Of a stretch of DNA of 8,740 nt, positions 1 to 6,392 are shown piece after piece. Source of the stretch: Planctomycetota bacterium (GTDB lineage: Bacteria > Patescibacteriota > Patescibacteriia > Patescibacteriales > UBA12465); assembly GCA_025453315.1 (NCBI GenBank), contig JALOQQ010000046.1, positions 1 through 8,740 of the forward strand, given 5' to 3'. How positions within the stretch are numbered: position 1 is the first letter of the stretch; every line of letters begins with the position of its first letter. Under the pieces are notes generated by a model. The model worked only from the letters and a program-made list of their open reading frames with translations, did no database searches and was not told where the DNA came from. The position numbers and the translations under genes were made by a program.

Positions 1-1121
1 TTCCAAAGATTATCAATCGCTCTAGTTATATTAAAACCCTTTCTTTCATAATCAATATGTAATTCTTCTAATTTCTTTTTTATAGCTTCTTCGTCAGTAT
101 TTAGAATATCAACACCAGTATATTTTAAAACCGTTTCGCGATAATCATAGCGTTCCCAAGTTTTTCCTAAATCAACTTCAAATCCTTTGATAGTAAATTG
201 CAAAGTGCCGAAAGTTTTTAAGGCAACATACTTATACATTTCCTCTACCAACTTCATACCATCTTCATAGTTAGCGTAAGACCAATAAAATTCCATTTGT
301 GTGTAATCTTGCAAGTGTTCAGCATCCATACCCTCATTCCTAAATTGACGACCAATCTCGAAAGTCTTTCCCATTCCAGCAACCATTAATTTCTTCTGCC
401 ACAATTCACCCATAGAGATACGTAAATAAACATCTAGATCTAAAGCATTGTGATGAGTAATAAAAGGACGAGCATCAGCACCACCAGTAGTTACTTCTAA
501 GACCGGCGTCTCTACTTCAATAAAACCACGTTCTGACAAGAACTCACGGATAGCTTGCCAAAATTTAGCCCGCTTCTCTACCATTTCGCGTACTTCTGGA
601 TTAAGCATGATATCTAAATAACGACGACGTAATTTTTCTTCTTCATCGGTTAGACCATGAAATTTATCAGGCAAAGGACGTAAGGCTTTGGTTAATATTT
701 TCCATTCTTTTATCAAGATACTCTTCTCTCCTTTATGAGTAACAAAACAAGTGCCCGTAACTTGAACAAAGTCACCAACGTCAATTAACTTGGTAAATAA
801 TTTATAACTATCAGGACCAACATCTTTTTTAGAAACTACGACCTGGATAAAATCTTTTCCCTCTTGTAAAGAAGTAAAAGTTAAATTACCGTGGGCGCGT
901 AAACTACGCAATCTACCCAAAACTGTAATATTTTTTTGTTCAGTATTAAGAGTTTCAAAATTAGCTAAAATATAAGCTAAAGAATGAGTGGATTCGGCTT
1001 TAGCGGGATAAGGATTAATGCCTAACTCTCTCAACTCTTCTAATTTCTTTAAGCGATCAGAGCGCTCACTCACTTTTGGTTCATGAGTTGATTCTGTTTT
1101 TTGTTCGTTTGTTTCTTCCAT
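1..1121 (-). CDS. lysS: Lysyl-tRNA synthetase, class II (C-terminus cut by window edge)
   Basis: It charges tRNA-Lys with lysine in the cytoplasm. About 373 residues are visible; the last 120 or so, including class II motif 3, lie beyond the left edge. The N-terminus is a charged extension (residues 1-25, MEETNEQKTESTHEPK). Next comes an OB-fold anticodon-binding domain at about 55-150 (ITVLGRLRSLRAHGNLTF, then VGDFVQVTGTCFVTHKGEKS). The class II catalytic core starts at about 180, with motif 1 (REFLSERGFIEVETPVL), the LysRS signature ARPFITHHNALD (THHN from residue 222) and motif 2 FEIGRQFRNEG (F260-G264). The text around motif 2 (RISMGELWQKKLMVAGMGKT, EHLQDYTQMEFYWSYANY) differs from the E. 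coli type (ELYLKRL..) but is clearly the same family. The ATG at 1119-1121 follows a good promoter at a short distance and has no Shine-Dalgarno. The upstream gene is separated from it by a terminator. Confidence 0.95.
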   Translation of the reverse strand, partial: MEETNEQKTESTHEPKVSERSDRLKKLEELRELGINPYPAKAESTHSLAYILANFETLNTEQKNITVLGRLRSLRAHGNLTFTSLQEGKDFIQVVVSKKDVGPDSYKLFTKLIDVGDFVQVTGTCFVTHKGEKSILIKEWKILTKALRPLPDKFHGLTDEEEKLRRRYLDIMLNPEVREMVEKRAKFWQAIREFLSERGFIEVETPVLEVTTGGADARPFITHHNALDLDVYLRISMGELWQKKLMVAGMGKTFEIGRQFRNEGMDAEHLQDYTQMEFYWSYANYEDGMKLVEEMYKYVALKTFGTLQFTIKGFEVDLGKTWERYDYRETVLKYTGVDILNTDEEAIKKKLEELHIDYERKGFNITRAIDNLW

Positions 1122-1151
1122 AAAGTTAATAATTACAATAAAGATAGCTTA

Positions 1152-1180
1152 ATTGTAAATAATTATGGAATAAAAGTCAA
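1152..1180 (-). promoter_or_regulatory. Promoter of lysS
   Basis: On the minus strand a -35 box TTGACT (1175-1180) and a -10 box TACAAT (1152-1157) are separated by exactly 17 bp; each matches the sigma-70-type consensus at 5 of 6 positions. Transcription would begin near 1145, giving a leader of about 24 nt before the ATG at 1121. The -35 box directly abuts, and shares two T residues with, the U-tract of the upstream gene's terminator. Confidence 0.75.
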
Positions 1181-1230
1181 AAAAATAAACCCTTATTCAG
1201 TATCACGGCGAGATATTAAATAAGGGTTTA
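1179..1230 (-). terminator. Rho-independent terminator of the 156-residue gene
   Basis: A perfect 12-bp inverted repeat, taaacccttatt (1186-1197) and aataagggttta (1219-1230), encloses a 21-nt loop that can itself pair TATC with GATA (1201-1204, 1212-1215). On the minus strand the stem is followed at once by seven T residues (1179-1185). It lies 8 nt after the stop codon of the preceding gene. The plus-strand side lacks a comparable T-tract. Confidence 0.85.
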
Positions 1231-1237
1231 AAATGTT

Positions 1238-1708
1238 TTAAAAACTCAGTAGACGACTAAGGCGTTTAATTCTAAAATTAAGGCCATTACCATTCACTTG
1301 AATCTCTTTGGTGCGATCTAGAGAGTCATAATCAAAACCACGCATTCGAACATATAGTTCCGTCTCCACTTCCTTTCTCTCAATAGCTTTGATTGATTGC
1401 TGAACTAAGGAGGGCCAGGAAGAAAAAACTGTTTCAGCTACTAATGCTTCTTGGGGTTGCGCTAAAGCTAAAAATTTTTGCTTATCTATCATGATCATCA
1501 TGACATTAGCGAAAGCATCACCAATAAACAAAGCTTGGCAACTAGCCACCCAATTAGCCTTAAAATCATTAGATTGAGCTGGCACAGTAATTAGGATCGA
1601 CTTATCAGATAAAGATCTAATTTTAAAATCATAAGTACTATCTTCGTCTGACATTTTTTTTACTTCACCCTCATTAAAGGTTACTTCTAAAAAAATACTA
1701 ATATCCAT
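1238..1708 (-). CDS. Unrecognised 156-residue cytosolic protein
   Basis: I do not recognise this family. The protein has no signal peptide or long membrane segment. A short hydrophobic patch (about residues 57-75, CQALFIGDAFANVMMIMID) looks like a buried strand or helix rather than a transmembrane span. The C-terminus is basic (NFRIKRLSRLLSF). The start at 1708 is preferred because a strong Shine-Dalgarno, GAGGGGG (1715-1721), sits 6 nt before the ATG. A second ATG at codon 19 (MSDEDSTYDF) would give 138 residues and also has a purine-rich AGGGTGAAG about 8 nt upstream, so it remains possible. The gene forms its own transcription unit: a near-consensus promoter about 70 bp upstream, and a hairpin terminator 8 nt after the stop. 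It is the only gene in the window with a strong Shine-Dalgarno, which suggests efficient translation. Confidence 0.8.
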   Translation of the reverse strand: MDISIFLEVTFNEGEVKKMSDEDSTYDFKIRSLSDKSILITVPAQSNDFKANWVASCQALFIGDAFANVMMIMIDKQKFLALAQPQEALVAETVFSSWPSLVQQSIKAIERKEVETELYVRMRGFDYDSLDRTKEIQVNGNGLNFRIKRLSRLLSF

Positions 1709-1714
1709 TTTTAA

Positions 1715-1721
1715 CCCCCTC
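1715..1721 (-). promoter_or_regulatory. Strong Shine-Dalgarno deciding the start at 1708
   Basis: GAGGGGG on the minus strand lies 6 nt before the ATG at 1706-1708. It stands out because no comparable site precedes the other starts visible in this window. It favours the longer reading of the 156-residue gene over an internal ATG at codon 19. Confidence 0.7.
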
Positions 1722-1778
1722 TTTGTTGGGTTGTTTTATTGTTATTTAGTTGTTTTATTAATTTCTATATGACTTTAA

Positions 1779-1807
1779 ATAATAATATTTTTTTGCTATT
1801 TTGTCAA
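1779..1807 (-). promoter_or_regulatory. Promoter of the 156-residue gene
   Basis: A perfect -35 TTGACA (1802-1807) and a -10 TATTAT (1779-1784, 5 of 6) are separated by exactly 17 bp on the minus strand. The predicted start near 1772 gives a leader of about 64 nt ending in the strong Shine-Dalgarno. The leader contains an 11-nt direct repeat GTTGTTTTATT read on the plus strand at 1730-1740 and 1749-1759, of unknown meaning. Confidence 0.78.
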
Positions 1808-1873
1808 TATATAAAAATCTTAATGATTATTAAATTTTGGTTATTATTAAAAAAATCTTTATTTAAAGATAAT

Positions 1874-1915
1874 AACACTTCTAACAATCTTAAAAACCAT
1901 AAACACTTCTAACAA
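1874..1915. repeat. 14-nt direct repeat pair downstream of greA
   Basis: The 14-nt word aacacttctaacaa occurs at 1874-1887 and again at 1902-1915, 28 nt apart, in the gap between the greA terminator and the promoter of the next gene. It is exact but low in complexity and carries no hairpin. No function can be assigned; a local duplication is the simplest reading. The rest of the gap between 1808 and 1873 is AT-rich with no gene visible. Confidence 0.55.
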
Positions 1916-1945
1916 AAAGACACCTCAGTGAGGTGTCTTTTTTTT
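1914..1945 (-). terminator. Terminator of greA, potentially bidirectional
   Basis: The stem agacacct (1918-1925) pairs with aggtgtct (1931-1938) around the loop CAGTG, flanked by an A-run on the left and a T-run on the right. Reading minus, the hairpin is followed by TTTTT (1914-1918) and starts 6 nt past the greA stop. On the plus strand it would have an even longer eight-T tract, but no plus-strand gene lies upstream. Confidence 0.88.
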
Positions 1946-1950
1946 GATAT

Positions 1951-2409
1951 TTAAGAAATTGCAATTATTTTATATTCCATTTCTCCTTTAGGGGTATTAA
2001 CCAGAACCTTATCTCCCTTCTTCTTGCCCAAGAAAGCAACGCCGATTGGTGACTCGTTAGAAATTTTTCCAGTTAAAGGATCAGCCTCATTGAAACTAAC
2101 AATAGTATATTCTTTTTCTTTACCATCAACTTTTACTTTTACTTTTGAACCCATAGCTACTTCATCCCTAGAACCATGGCTATCTACCACAATAACATTT
2201 TTTAAAATCCCGGTAAGTTCCGCGATGCGTCCTTCATTTAAAGCTTGGGCATCCTTAGCTTCACTATATTCAGCATTCTCACTTAGATCACCCATCTCCT
2301 TAGCCTTTTCAATACGATCAGCAACCTCTTTCCTTTTAGCGGTTGTTAAAAAATCTAATTCCTCTTTTAATTTATCATAACCTTCTTGAGAAATAATTTG
2401 ATCGGACAT
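1951..2409 (-). CDS. greA: Transcription elongation factor GreA
   Basis: GreA enters the secondary channel of stalled RNA polymerase and stimulates cleavage of backtracked RNA. The 152 residues fit the usual GreA length (about 155-160). The N-terminal coiled coil (about 1-75) opens with IISQEGYDKLKEELDFL and carries the tip motif GDLSENAEY, whose acidic residues match the catalytic D and E of E. coli GreA. The C-terminal FKBP-like domain (about 80-152) holds KEYTIVSFNEADPLTGKIS and SPIGVAFLGKKKGDKV. I place the start at the ATG at 2407-2409 because homologues begin just before this point. An in-frame GTG at 2439 would add ten residues (MIYDNLIFQV) that resemble no GreA N-terminus and lie inside an upstream dyad. 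No Shine-Dalgarno is visible. The gene has its own promoter, inside the 3' end of the upstream gene, and its own terminator. Confidence 0.96.
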   Translation of the reverse strand: MSDQIISQEGYDKLKEELDFLTTAKRKEVADRIEKAKEMGDLSENAEYSEAKDAQALNEGRIAELTGILKNVIVVDSHGSRDEVAMGSKVKVKVDGKEKEYTIVSFNEADPLTGKISNESPIGVAFLGKKKGDKVLVNTPKGEMEYKIIAIS

Positions 2410-2424
2410 AACTTGAAATATTAG

Positions 2425-2456
2425 GTTATCATAAATCACTAATAATTTATGATAAC
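2425..2456 (-). promoter_or_regulatory. Perfect 12-bp dyad just upstream of greA (operator or leader hairpin)
   Basis: The arms gttatcataaat (2425-2436) and atttatgataac (2445-2456) are perfect inverted copies with an 8-nt spacer, ending 15 nt before the greA ATG. If transcription starts from the promoter at 2483-2511, the dyad is an AT-rich hairpin in the leader. The arms also hold a possible second promoter, TTATCA, 16 bp, TATGAT (-10 at 2428-2433), which would give a 12-nt leader and make the dyad an operator. The sequence does not decide between these. Confidence 0.6.
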
Positions 2457-2482
2457 GATGAAATAATTTTTACGTTGAGATA

Positions 2483-2511
2483 ACTATACACTATCGCTTA
2501 AAATAAGACAA
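2483..2511 (-). promoter_or_regulatory. Promoter of greA
   Basis: On the minus strand, -35 TTGTCT (2506-2511, 4 of 6) and -10 TATAGT (2483-2488, 5 of 6) are 17 bp apart. The -35 lies inside the last codons of the upstream membrane-protein gene, so greA can be expressed alone as well as by read-through, since no terminator separates the two genes. The predicted start is near 2476. Confidence 0.6.
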
Positions 2512-4038
2512 TATCCTAGAATAAACGCCAAACCAGAACTTATTTGCACTACTTATTTGACTGGAAAGTAATAAAGTAATTAAAAGGATATAAGTGATGC
2601 CTAAGGGATGGTTTAAAAATGGCGTAAAAACATGAATCACCACCAAAGACACTAAAGATAAAATTGTCGTACTGGCCACAAGTTGATTATTTTTTAATGA
2701 ATACCAAGCTTCAGCTAAAATCTTGCCTAGAAAAAAGAAATAAGCCAATAAACCCAAAATACCAATCTTCAACCAAATCTCTAAATAACCCCATTCAAAA
2801 GCATAGGTCGTATAATTACCATCCGGAGAATTTTGTAAAACACGAGGATCGCTAGAATGATAAGTAACCGTAGTGCCAAAACCGCTACCCAAAAGAGCGT
2901 GTGTTAGAACTTTGTCCCACAGCGGTTTTAAAAGCGACCAACGTGACGCTACTGCCGCCTCATCAGAACTAAATTCACTTCTATCTGTTAAAGCTTGAGT
3001 AGCACTAATTTTTTCAGCTCCTGGAAAAGGAAATTTAGCTACCATTATAATTATGACCAAAGACAAGATGACTATTATAAATAAAGAACCTAAAGTCTTA
3101 AATATTTTTTTATAACCAAATATTTTAATAACCAAAAATAAGCCAACTAAAACGGCCACTAGTAAACCAAGCCAAAAGCTACGTGAGAAACTAATAATAA
3201 CAACCGCCCAAGCCAAAGAACCCAAGAATAAATTAAATATTACTTCCCTGTTTATTTTATTATTTAACCATTCATTTAAAGCGCGCCACCATAAATACAA
3301 AGCAGTTGGTATTAAAAATAATTGGGATTGAAAAAAGATACGATAAAAACCACCAGACATTTTAGTGATTTCTCCTACTCCGGTAGTTCTAACCCAACGA
3401 TAATATTCAAAAAGAAAACCATAAAGATTATGAGTAAAAGCGAAAAGCGAAAAAAAGGTTTTAACACTTAACCACAACATAGCGGCCGAAAAAACACTTA
3501 AAAGGTTTTGTTTAAATTCTGCATCACGACGATAATAGGACCAAAGCGGAAAAAGAATAAGCCAGAAAAGCCAATTATTAAAATCAAAAAAGATATTACT
3601 AAAATTATTGTTATGCCATAACCCTAAGAACAAACCTAAAATAACAAAAAAAGCCAAAGGTAAAAAATAATAAAAATATTTATTGGTTTTCAAATTTATA
3701 AATTCAGCAGACAATTGTTTAGGTCTTAAAGTACTCGCTAACCAAATTGACATAACAATAAGCCAAAGCGCAATGCGCAAAGAAATAACTGTGCCATTAA
3801 AATCAAAAAAGAATAAATAGCCCTTAGAGCCAATAAAAACTTCAGCTAGAAATATTAACAAACCCAGAGAAGGCTTCAAGAAAGATAAAGCGAGAGTTAA
3901 AAGAATAATAATGACAAAAGCGGCTTTATTAAAGCTCGGCAAAAGATAGGCGCACAAAGAAAATAATTCGGTCAAAAAGATAAAACCAAAAATCAGCCAA
4001 AACGTTCTAGAAAAAATTTTACTAATACTAATATTCAT
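2491..4038 (-). CDS. O-antigen ligase/polymerase-like polytopic membrane protein (Wzy_C family)
   Basis: Proteins of this fold join a lipid-carried oligosaccharide to an acceptor outside the membrane: WaaL (lipid A core), Wzy (glycan chain) or PglL (pilin). The 515 residues form about a dozen hydrophobic spans, for example at about 13-33, 38-70, 84-101, 121-141, 155-167, 181-201, 234-251, 268-305, 316-334, 418-437 and 458-470. The Wzy_C-like core includes SRSFWLG (285-291), then a long external loop (about 338-415) with ALLGSGFG (381-388) and SPDGNYTTYAFEWGYL, followed by KIGILGLLAYF, a typical ending for this family. The usual His-Asn in that loop is replaced by Asp-Gly-Asn (406-408), so ligase chemistry is not assured. 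It lies 41 nt after the TrmB-like gene with no terminator or promoter between, so they probably share an operon. No Shine-Dalgarno is visible. CPR cells are not known to make lipopolysaccharide, so the acceptor is unknown; pilin or another surface protein is a guess. Confidence 0.82.
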   Translation of the reverse strand: MNISISKIFSRTFWLIFGFIFLTELFSLCAYLLPSFNKAAFVIIILLTLALSFLKPSLGLLIFLAEVFIGSKGYLFFFDFNGTVISLRIALWLIVMSIWLASTLRPKQLSAEFINLKTNKYFYYFLPLAFFVILGLFLGLWHNNNFSNIFFDFNNWLFWLILFPLWSYYRRDAEFKQNLLSVFSAAMLWLSVKTFFSLFAFTHNLYGFLFEYYRWVRTTGVGEITKMSGGFYRIFFQSQLFLIPTALYLWWRALNEWLNNKINREVIFNLFLGSLAWAVVIISFSRSFWLGLLVAVLVGLFLVIKIFGYKKIFKTLGSLFIIVILSLVIIIMVAKFPFPGAEKISATQALTDRSEFSSDEAAVASRWSLLKPLWDKVLTHALLGSGFGTTVTYHSSDPRVLQNSPDGNYTTYAFEWGYLEIWLKIGILGLLAYFFFLGKILAEAWYSLKNNQLVASTTILSLVSLVVIHVFTPFLNHPLGITYILLITLLLSSQISSANKFWFGVYSRILSYFKR

Positions 4039-4079
4039 AAGCTAAACAAAATTTTAAAATTTTTTAATTAAACCAAATT

Positions 4080-4889
4080 TTAAAGTTTCTTTAAAAAATC
4101 CTTAATCACTTCCCTGTCAATCTTGAACGGTTTGGAATTCTTCCAAAAAAAATCAAATTGAGAACGTAGTAACTGAGTTAATTCTAGACTCTCAACAATA
4201 AAAGCAAAACTTTCTTTACGCGAAGAAATAAATAACACCTTATTGCCATAAATCCAATAACCCATAGAACAATTAAGTTTATGATCAGCAATACGCAATT
4301 CTCTTAATAACTCTTTACCAGTACCCAAAAATTGATTTTTACTAACATTAACTTTTTTGTCTTCTGGCCAAATAACCTTTAGGGCAATATTCTGTCTAAT
4401 GCGTTTAATATTATAACCAGCTAAAAAGTCTGGACCCAAAACATCTAACATATCACTCATTGGCCAAAAAGCTTCGGTTACAAGATCTCTATATAATAAT
4501 ACATCTTTCATGGCATTTCTCAAACCCTCTGCCCCTTCGAAATAACTAAATTTAGGACTAATAAAATTGTGATTTTGTTTACTAAGAAGAAGCGGTAGTA
4601 TCTCGGAAAAATCCATTTTAGTATTTTCTAAATTATTAATTTCCTCTCCTAGAACTTCGTTTATCTTTTCAGGTGAAACAGCTTGCCAAATTTTGATATC
4701 ATTTTTTTCGCTCTGTAATAGCAAATTCTTATTTTTTAAATCATTTAACAGGCCGTAGACGGTTGATCTCGGCATATTTAGGCGCTTAATTATATTCCCG
4801 GCTGATAGAGGCCCTGATTCTAATAAAATAGAATAAATATCAGCGTGTACTGCCTGTAATTGAAATTTTTCAAAAATGTCTTTTAACAT
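4080..4889 (-). CDS. TrmB-like winged-helix transcription regulator
   Basis: TrmB-family proteins bind operator DNA through an N-terminal winged helix and sense a ligand, often a sugar, through a C-terminal domain. Using the ATG at 4887-4889 the protein has 269 residues. The winged helix spans about 5-65, with VHADIYSILLESGPLSAGNI, then the recognition helix around MPRSTVYGLLNDLKNKNLL and the wing KNDIKIWQAVSPEKI. Residues 70-95 look like a short coiled-coil linker (INEVLGEEINNLENTK). The C-terminal part (about 112-269) begins FSYFEGAEGLRNAMKD and resembles the effector region of bacterial TrmB-like proteins. A GTG at 4920-4922 would add 11 residues, but it coincides with the predicted transcription start, so the ATG is preferred. 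The gene is first in a probable operon with the O-antigen-ligase-like gene and divergent from the radical SAM gene. A dyad over its own start site suggests autoregulation. The ligand is unknown. Confidence 0.85.
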   Translation of the reverse strand: MLKDIFEKFQLQAVHADIYSILLESGPLSAGNIIKRLNMPRSTVYGLLNDLKNKNLLLQSEKNDIKIWQAVSPEKINEVLGEEINNLENTKMDFSEILPLLLSKQNHNFISPKFSYFEGAEGLRNAMKDVLLYRDLVTEAFWPMSDMLDVLGPDFLAGYNIKRIRQNIALKVIWPEDKKVNVSKNQFLGTGKELLRELRIADHKLNCSMGYWIYGNKVLFISSRKESFAFIVESLELTQLLRSQFDFFWKNSKPFKIDREVIKDFLKKL

Positions 4890-4895
4890 ATATTT

Positions 4896-4928
4896 TAAAT
4901 AGTTGTCGCAATTTGACGACACTATTTA
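4896..4928. promoter_or_regulatory. Imperfect dyad over the regulator's start site, candidate autoregulatory operator
   Basis: The arms aaatagttgtcg (4897-4908) and cgacactattt (4917-4927) are inverted copies except for one extra T, around the 8-nt spacer CAATTTGA; an outer T-A pair (4896/4928) extends it. It covers the predicted transcription start of the TrmB-like gene and touches its -10 box. A protein bound here would block that promoter, and the gene downstream encodes a DNA-binding regulator, so autoregulation is the simplest inference. A leader RNA hairpin is the alternative. Confidence 0.55.
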
Positions 4929-4956
4929 CTATAAAACAATTAAATAATATAGTCAA
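4928..4956 (-). promoter_or_regulatory. Promoter of the regulator/O-antigen-ligase-like operon
   Basis: On the minus strand, -35 TTGACT (4951-4956, 5 of 6) and -10 TATAGT (4928-4933, 5 of 6) are separated by exactly 17 bp. The start falls near 4921, giving a leader of about 32 nt to the ATG at 4889. The word ttaaataata occurs twice, at 4940-4949 (in the spacer) and 4960-4969 (just upstream), 20 bp apart; it is too AT-rich to weigh heavily. Confidence 0.75.
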
Positions 4957-5015
4957 GGGTTAAATAATAATTTGAGAGTCCAAAAAGACAAAATTATTAA
5001 TTGATCCTTACAATT

Positions 5016-5021
5016 TATAAT
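5016..5021 (+). promoter_or_regulatory. -10 box of the radical SAM operon
   Basis: A perfect TATAAT lies 15 bp before the ATG at 5037. The best -35-like hexamer at 16-18 bp spacing is poor (TTATTA), so this promoter may need an activator or be weak. Transcription would begin near 5028, leaving a leader of only about 8 nt and no room for a Shine-Dalgarno. The gap 4934-5015 otherwise holds only the divergent promoter and AT-rich sequence. Confidence 0.5.
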
Positions 5022-5036
5022 CTAAATAACATAAAA

Positions 5037-6392
5037 ATGAAAACAAAAATCCAATTAATCAGACCACCGTTAGATCCTTGGTATGATAACTTAACATTTA
5101 CCAATATGGTTTCCGTGCCCATAGGTTTATGTCTTATTGCTAAAAAATTACAAGAGTTTAGTTCGGAAGTGGAAATAATAGATGGGCTAAATTTAAATAT
5201 TGAAGAAATAGATTCGCTTATCAAAGCTGAGATGGTTGGGGTTACCGAGCTTTATTCTCAACACTTATCTGCTCTTGAAATTCTTAGACGAGCTAAAGAA
5301 AAAGGGGCAACAACAGTAATTGGCGGACCAAATGTAAACTATCTAGCCGAAAGAATTCTAGAAAACCATAGTTTTGTAGACTACGCCATAATTGGTGATG
5401 GTGAGGAGGCAATGTTAAAACTAGTTAAGGGTGAAAAATTAAGTAGCATTTCCAATCTAGTTTATCGTCAAAAAAATCAAATAATTAAAAATTCACGAAA
5501 AGAAGCTTGTCTTAACACCATTTTTGATTTGGACTGCCTTTCCTCTTTAAAAAACTTTTCTCCCAATAACATCTTCCCTATTTCTTCGATTCGCGGTTGT
5601 TTAAAAGCTGAACAAAGCGGTCGTTGTACTTTCTGTTCGATTGAACATAGATTAAGAGTAATGAGGCCAGAATTAATTTGGCAACAAATAGCCTTGATAC
5701 ATGAACGTTATGGCGTAAATTTCTTTTATGAAACCGGTGACACTTTTCTCTTTGGCAATTTTATTGAACGTTTATTGGCGACTAAACCAAAAACTTTAAA
5801 TAATATTGTCTTTCGTGTCTATACTAGACCAGAACAAATAACTGAAAAAAATTTAGAATTACTCTGCCAACTAGGAATAAAAGAAATATTTATTGGTACC
5901 GAAACACTTAGTAATAAAATTTTGGCTCTTGCTCAAAAAAATTATCAAGTTACAGACATTAAAAAGGCCGTAGATTTGGTGATGAAGAAAAAAGACTTAA
6001 TACTCCACCTACCTTTTTTATATGGACTACCGGGTGAAACAATAAATAATATGAATAAAACCTATAATTATGCCAAAAAAGTTGCGCAAAGCTATTCTCA
6101 GCTAAAAATAGTTACCAGCTTTCCCGTTCCTTTGGCCGGATCGCAATTATTTGAACGATTACGCTTTAGTTCATTTATAAAAAAAGAATATGCGGGTAAT
6201 TTAGATAGTGATGATTTTTTTGATTATCAGCAGTTGGCCAGAATACAAACGAAACATTTTACTAATGTGACCTACGAACAGCTTGAAATAATTATCGAAA
6301 AAACCAAAGCTCTTATAAATCAAAAAGGATTACTCGCCTCTTTCGGGGTTAATCAAAAAACATTGTTAAACATAAAAAATCAGAAATCATGA
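5037..6392 (+). CDS. B12-binding-type radical SAM protein with a CX8CX2C cluster motif
   Basis: Radical SAM enzymes cleave S-adenosylmethionine at a [4Fe-4S] cluster to start radical reactions; those with an N-terminal cobalamin-type domain often methylate or rearrange unreactive carbons. The substrate here is unknown. The N-terminal Rossmann-like domain (about 1-150) shows KIQLIRPP, MVSVPIGLCLIAKKL, TTVIGGPNV (92-100) and IIGDGEEAMLKL (118-129). The radical SAM domain starts at RGC (186-188); its cysteines C188, C197 and C200 are spaced CX8CX2C rather than CX3CX2C. Later family elements are YETGDTFLF (231-239), IGTETLSNKILALAQK (286-301) and PFLYGLPGET (326-335). The protein has 451 residues, usual for this class. 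I chose the ATG at 5037; a TTG at 5001 would add 12 residues but lies upstream of the -10 box. The stop is TGA and overlaps the next ATG by four bases (ATGA), implying translational coupling. No Shine-Dalgarno is visible. Confidence 0.88.
   Translation: MKTKIQLIRPPLDPWYDNLTFTNMVSVPIGLCLIAKKLQEFSSEVEIIDGLNLNIEEIDSLIKAEMVGVTELYSQHLSALEILRRAKEKGATTVIGGPNVNYLAERILENHSFVDYAIIGDGEEAMLKLVKGEKLSSISNLVYRQKNQIIKNSRKEACLNTIFDLDCLSSLKNFSPNNIFPISSIRGCLKAEQSGRCTFCSIEHRLRVMRPELIWQQIALIHERYGVNFFYETGDTFLFGNFIERLLATKPKTLNNIVFRVYTRPEQITEKNLELLCQLGIKEIFIGTETLSNKILALAQKNYQVTDIKKAVDLVMKKKDLILHLPFLYGLPGETINNMNKTYNYAKKVAQSYSQLKIVTSFPVPLAGSQLFERLRFSSFIKKEYAGNLDSDDFFDYQQLARIQTKHFTNVTYEQLEIIIEKTKALINQKGLLASFGVNQKTLLNIKNQKS

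Noticed and set aside
1874..1915. CRISPR-like repeat
   Set aside because: There are only two 14-nt copies, low in complexity, with one 14-nt interval and no cas genes.
1709..1950. RNA gene in the gap upstream of the 156-residue gene
   Set aside because: No tRNA-like cloverleaf or GC-rich structured core was seen; the gap is explained by a promoter, a leader and the greA terminator.
2024..2380. Plus-strand open frame of 118 codons
   Set aside because: It lies entirely antisense to greA, which has clear family motifs; its translation is a low-complexity Ser/Leu/Phe-rich product of greA codons.
2410..2439. GTG start for greA
   Set aside because: The ten added residues are encoded by the palindrome region and match no GreA N-terminus.
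5001..5036. TTG start for the radical SAM gene
   Set aside because: It lies upstream of the TATAAT at 5016-5021, adds 12 residues with no family similarity, and the ATG at 5037 begins directly with MKTKIQLIRPP, a normal start for this class.
5598..5636. Radical SAM gene as a pseudogene because of the odd cysteine spacing
   Set aside because: The frame is intact at full length and the downstream motifs (GTETLS, GLPGET) are preserved, so an expanded loop is more likely than decay.
6390..6392. TGA recoded as glycine (Gracilibacteria/Absconditabacteria code)
   Set aside because: TGA ends the radical SAM gene exactly at an ATGA overlap with the next gene, and I noted no in-frame TGA inside the conserved proteins, so the standard bacterial code fits.
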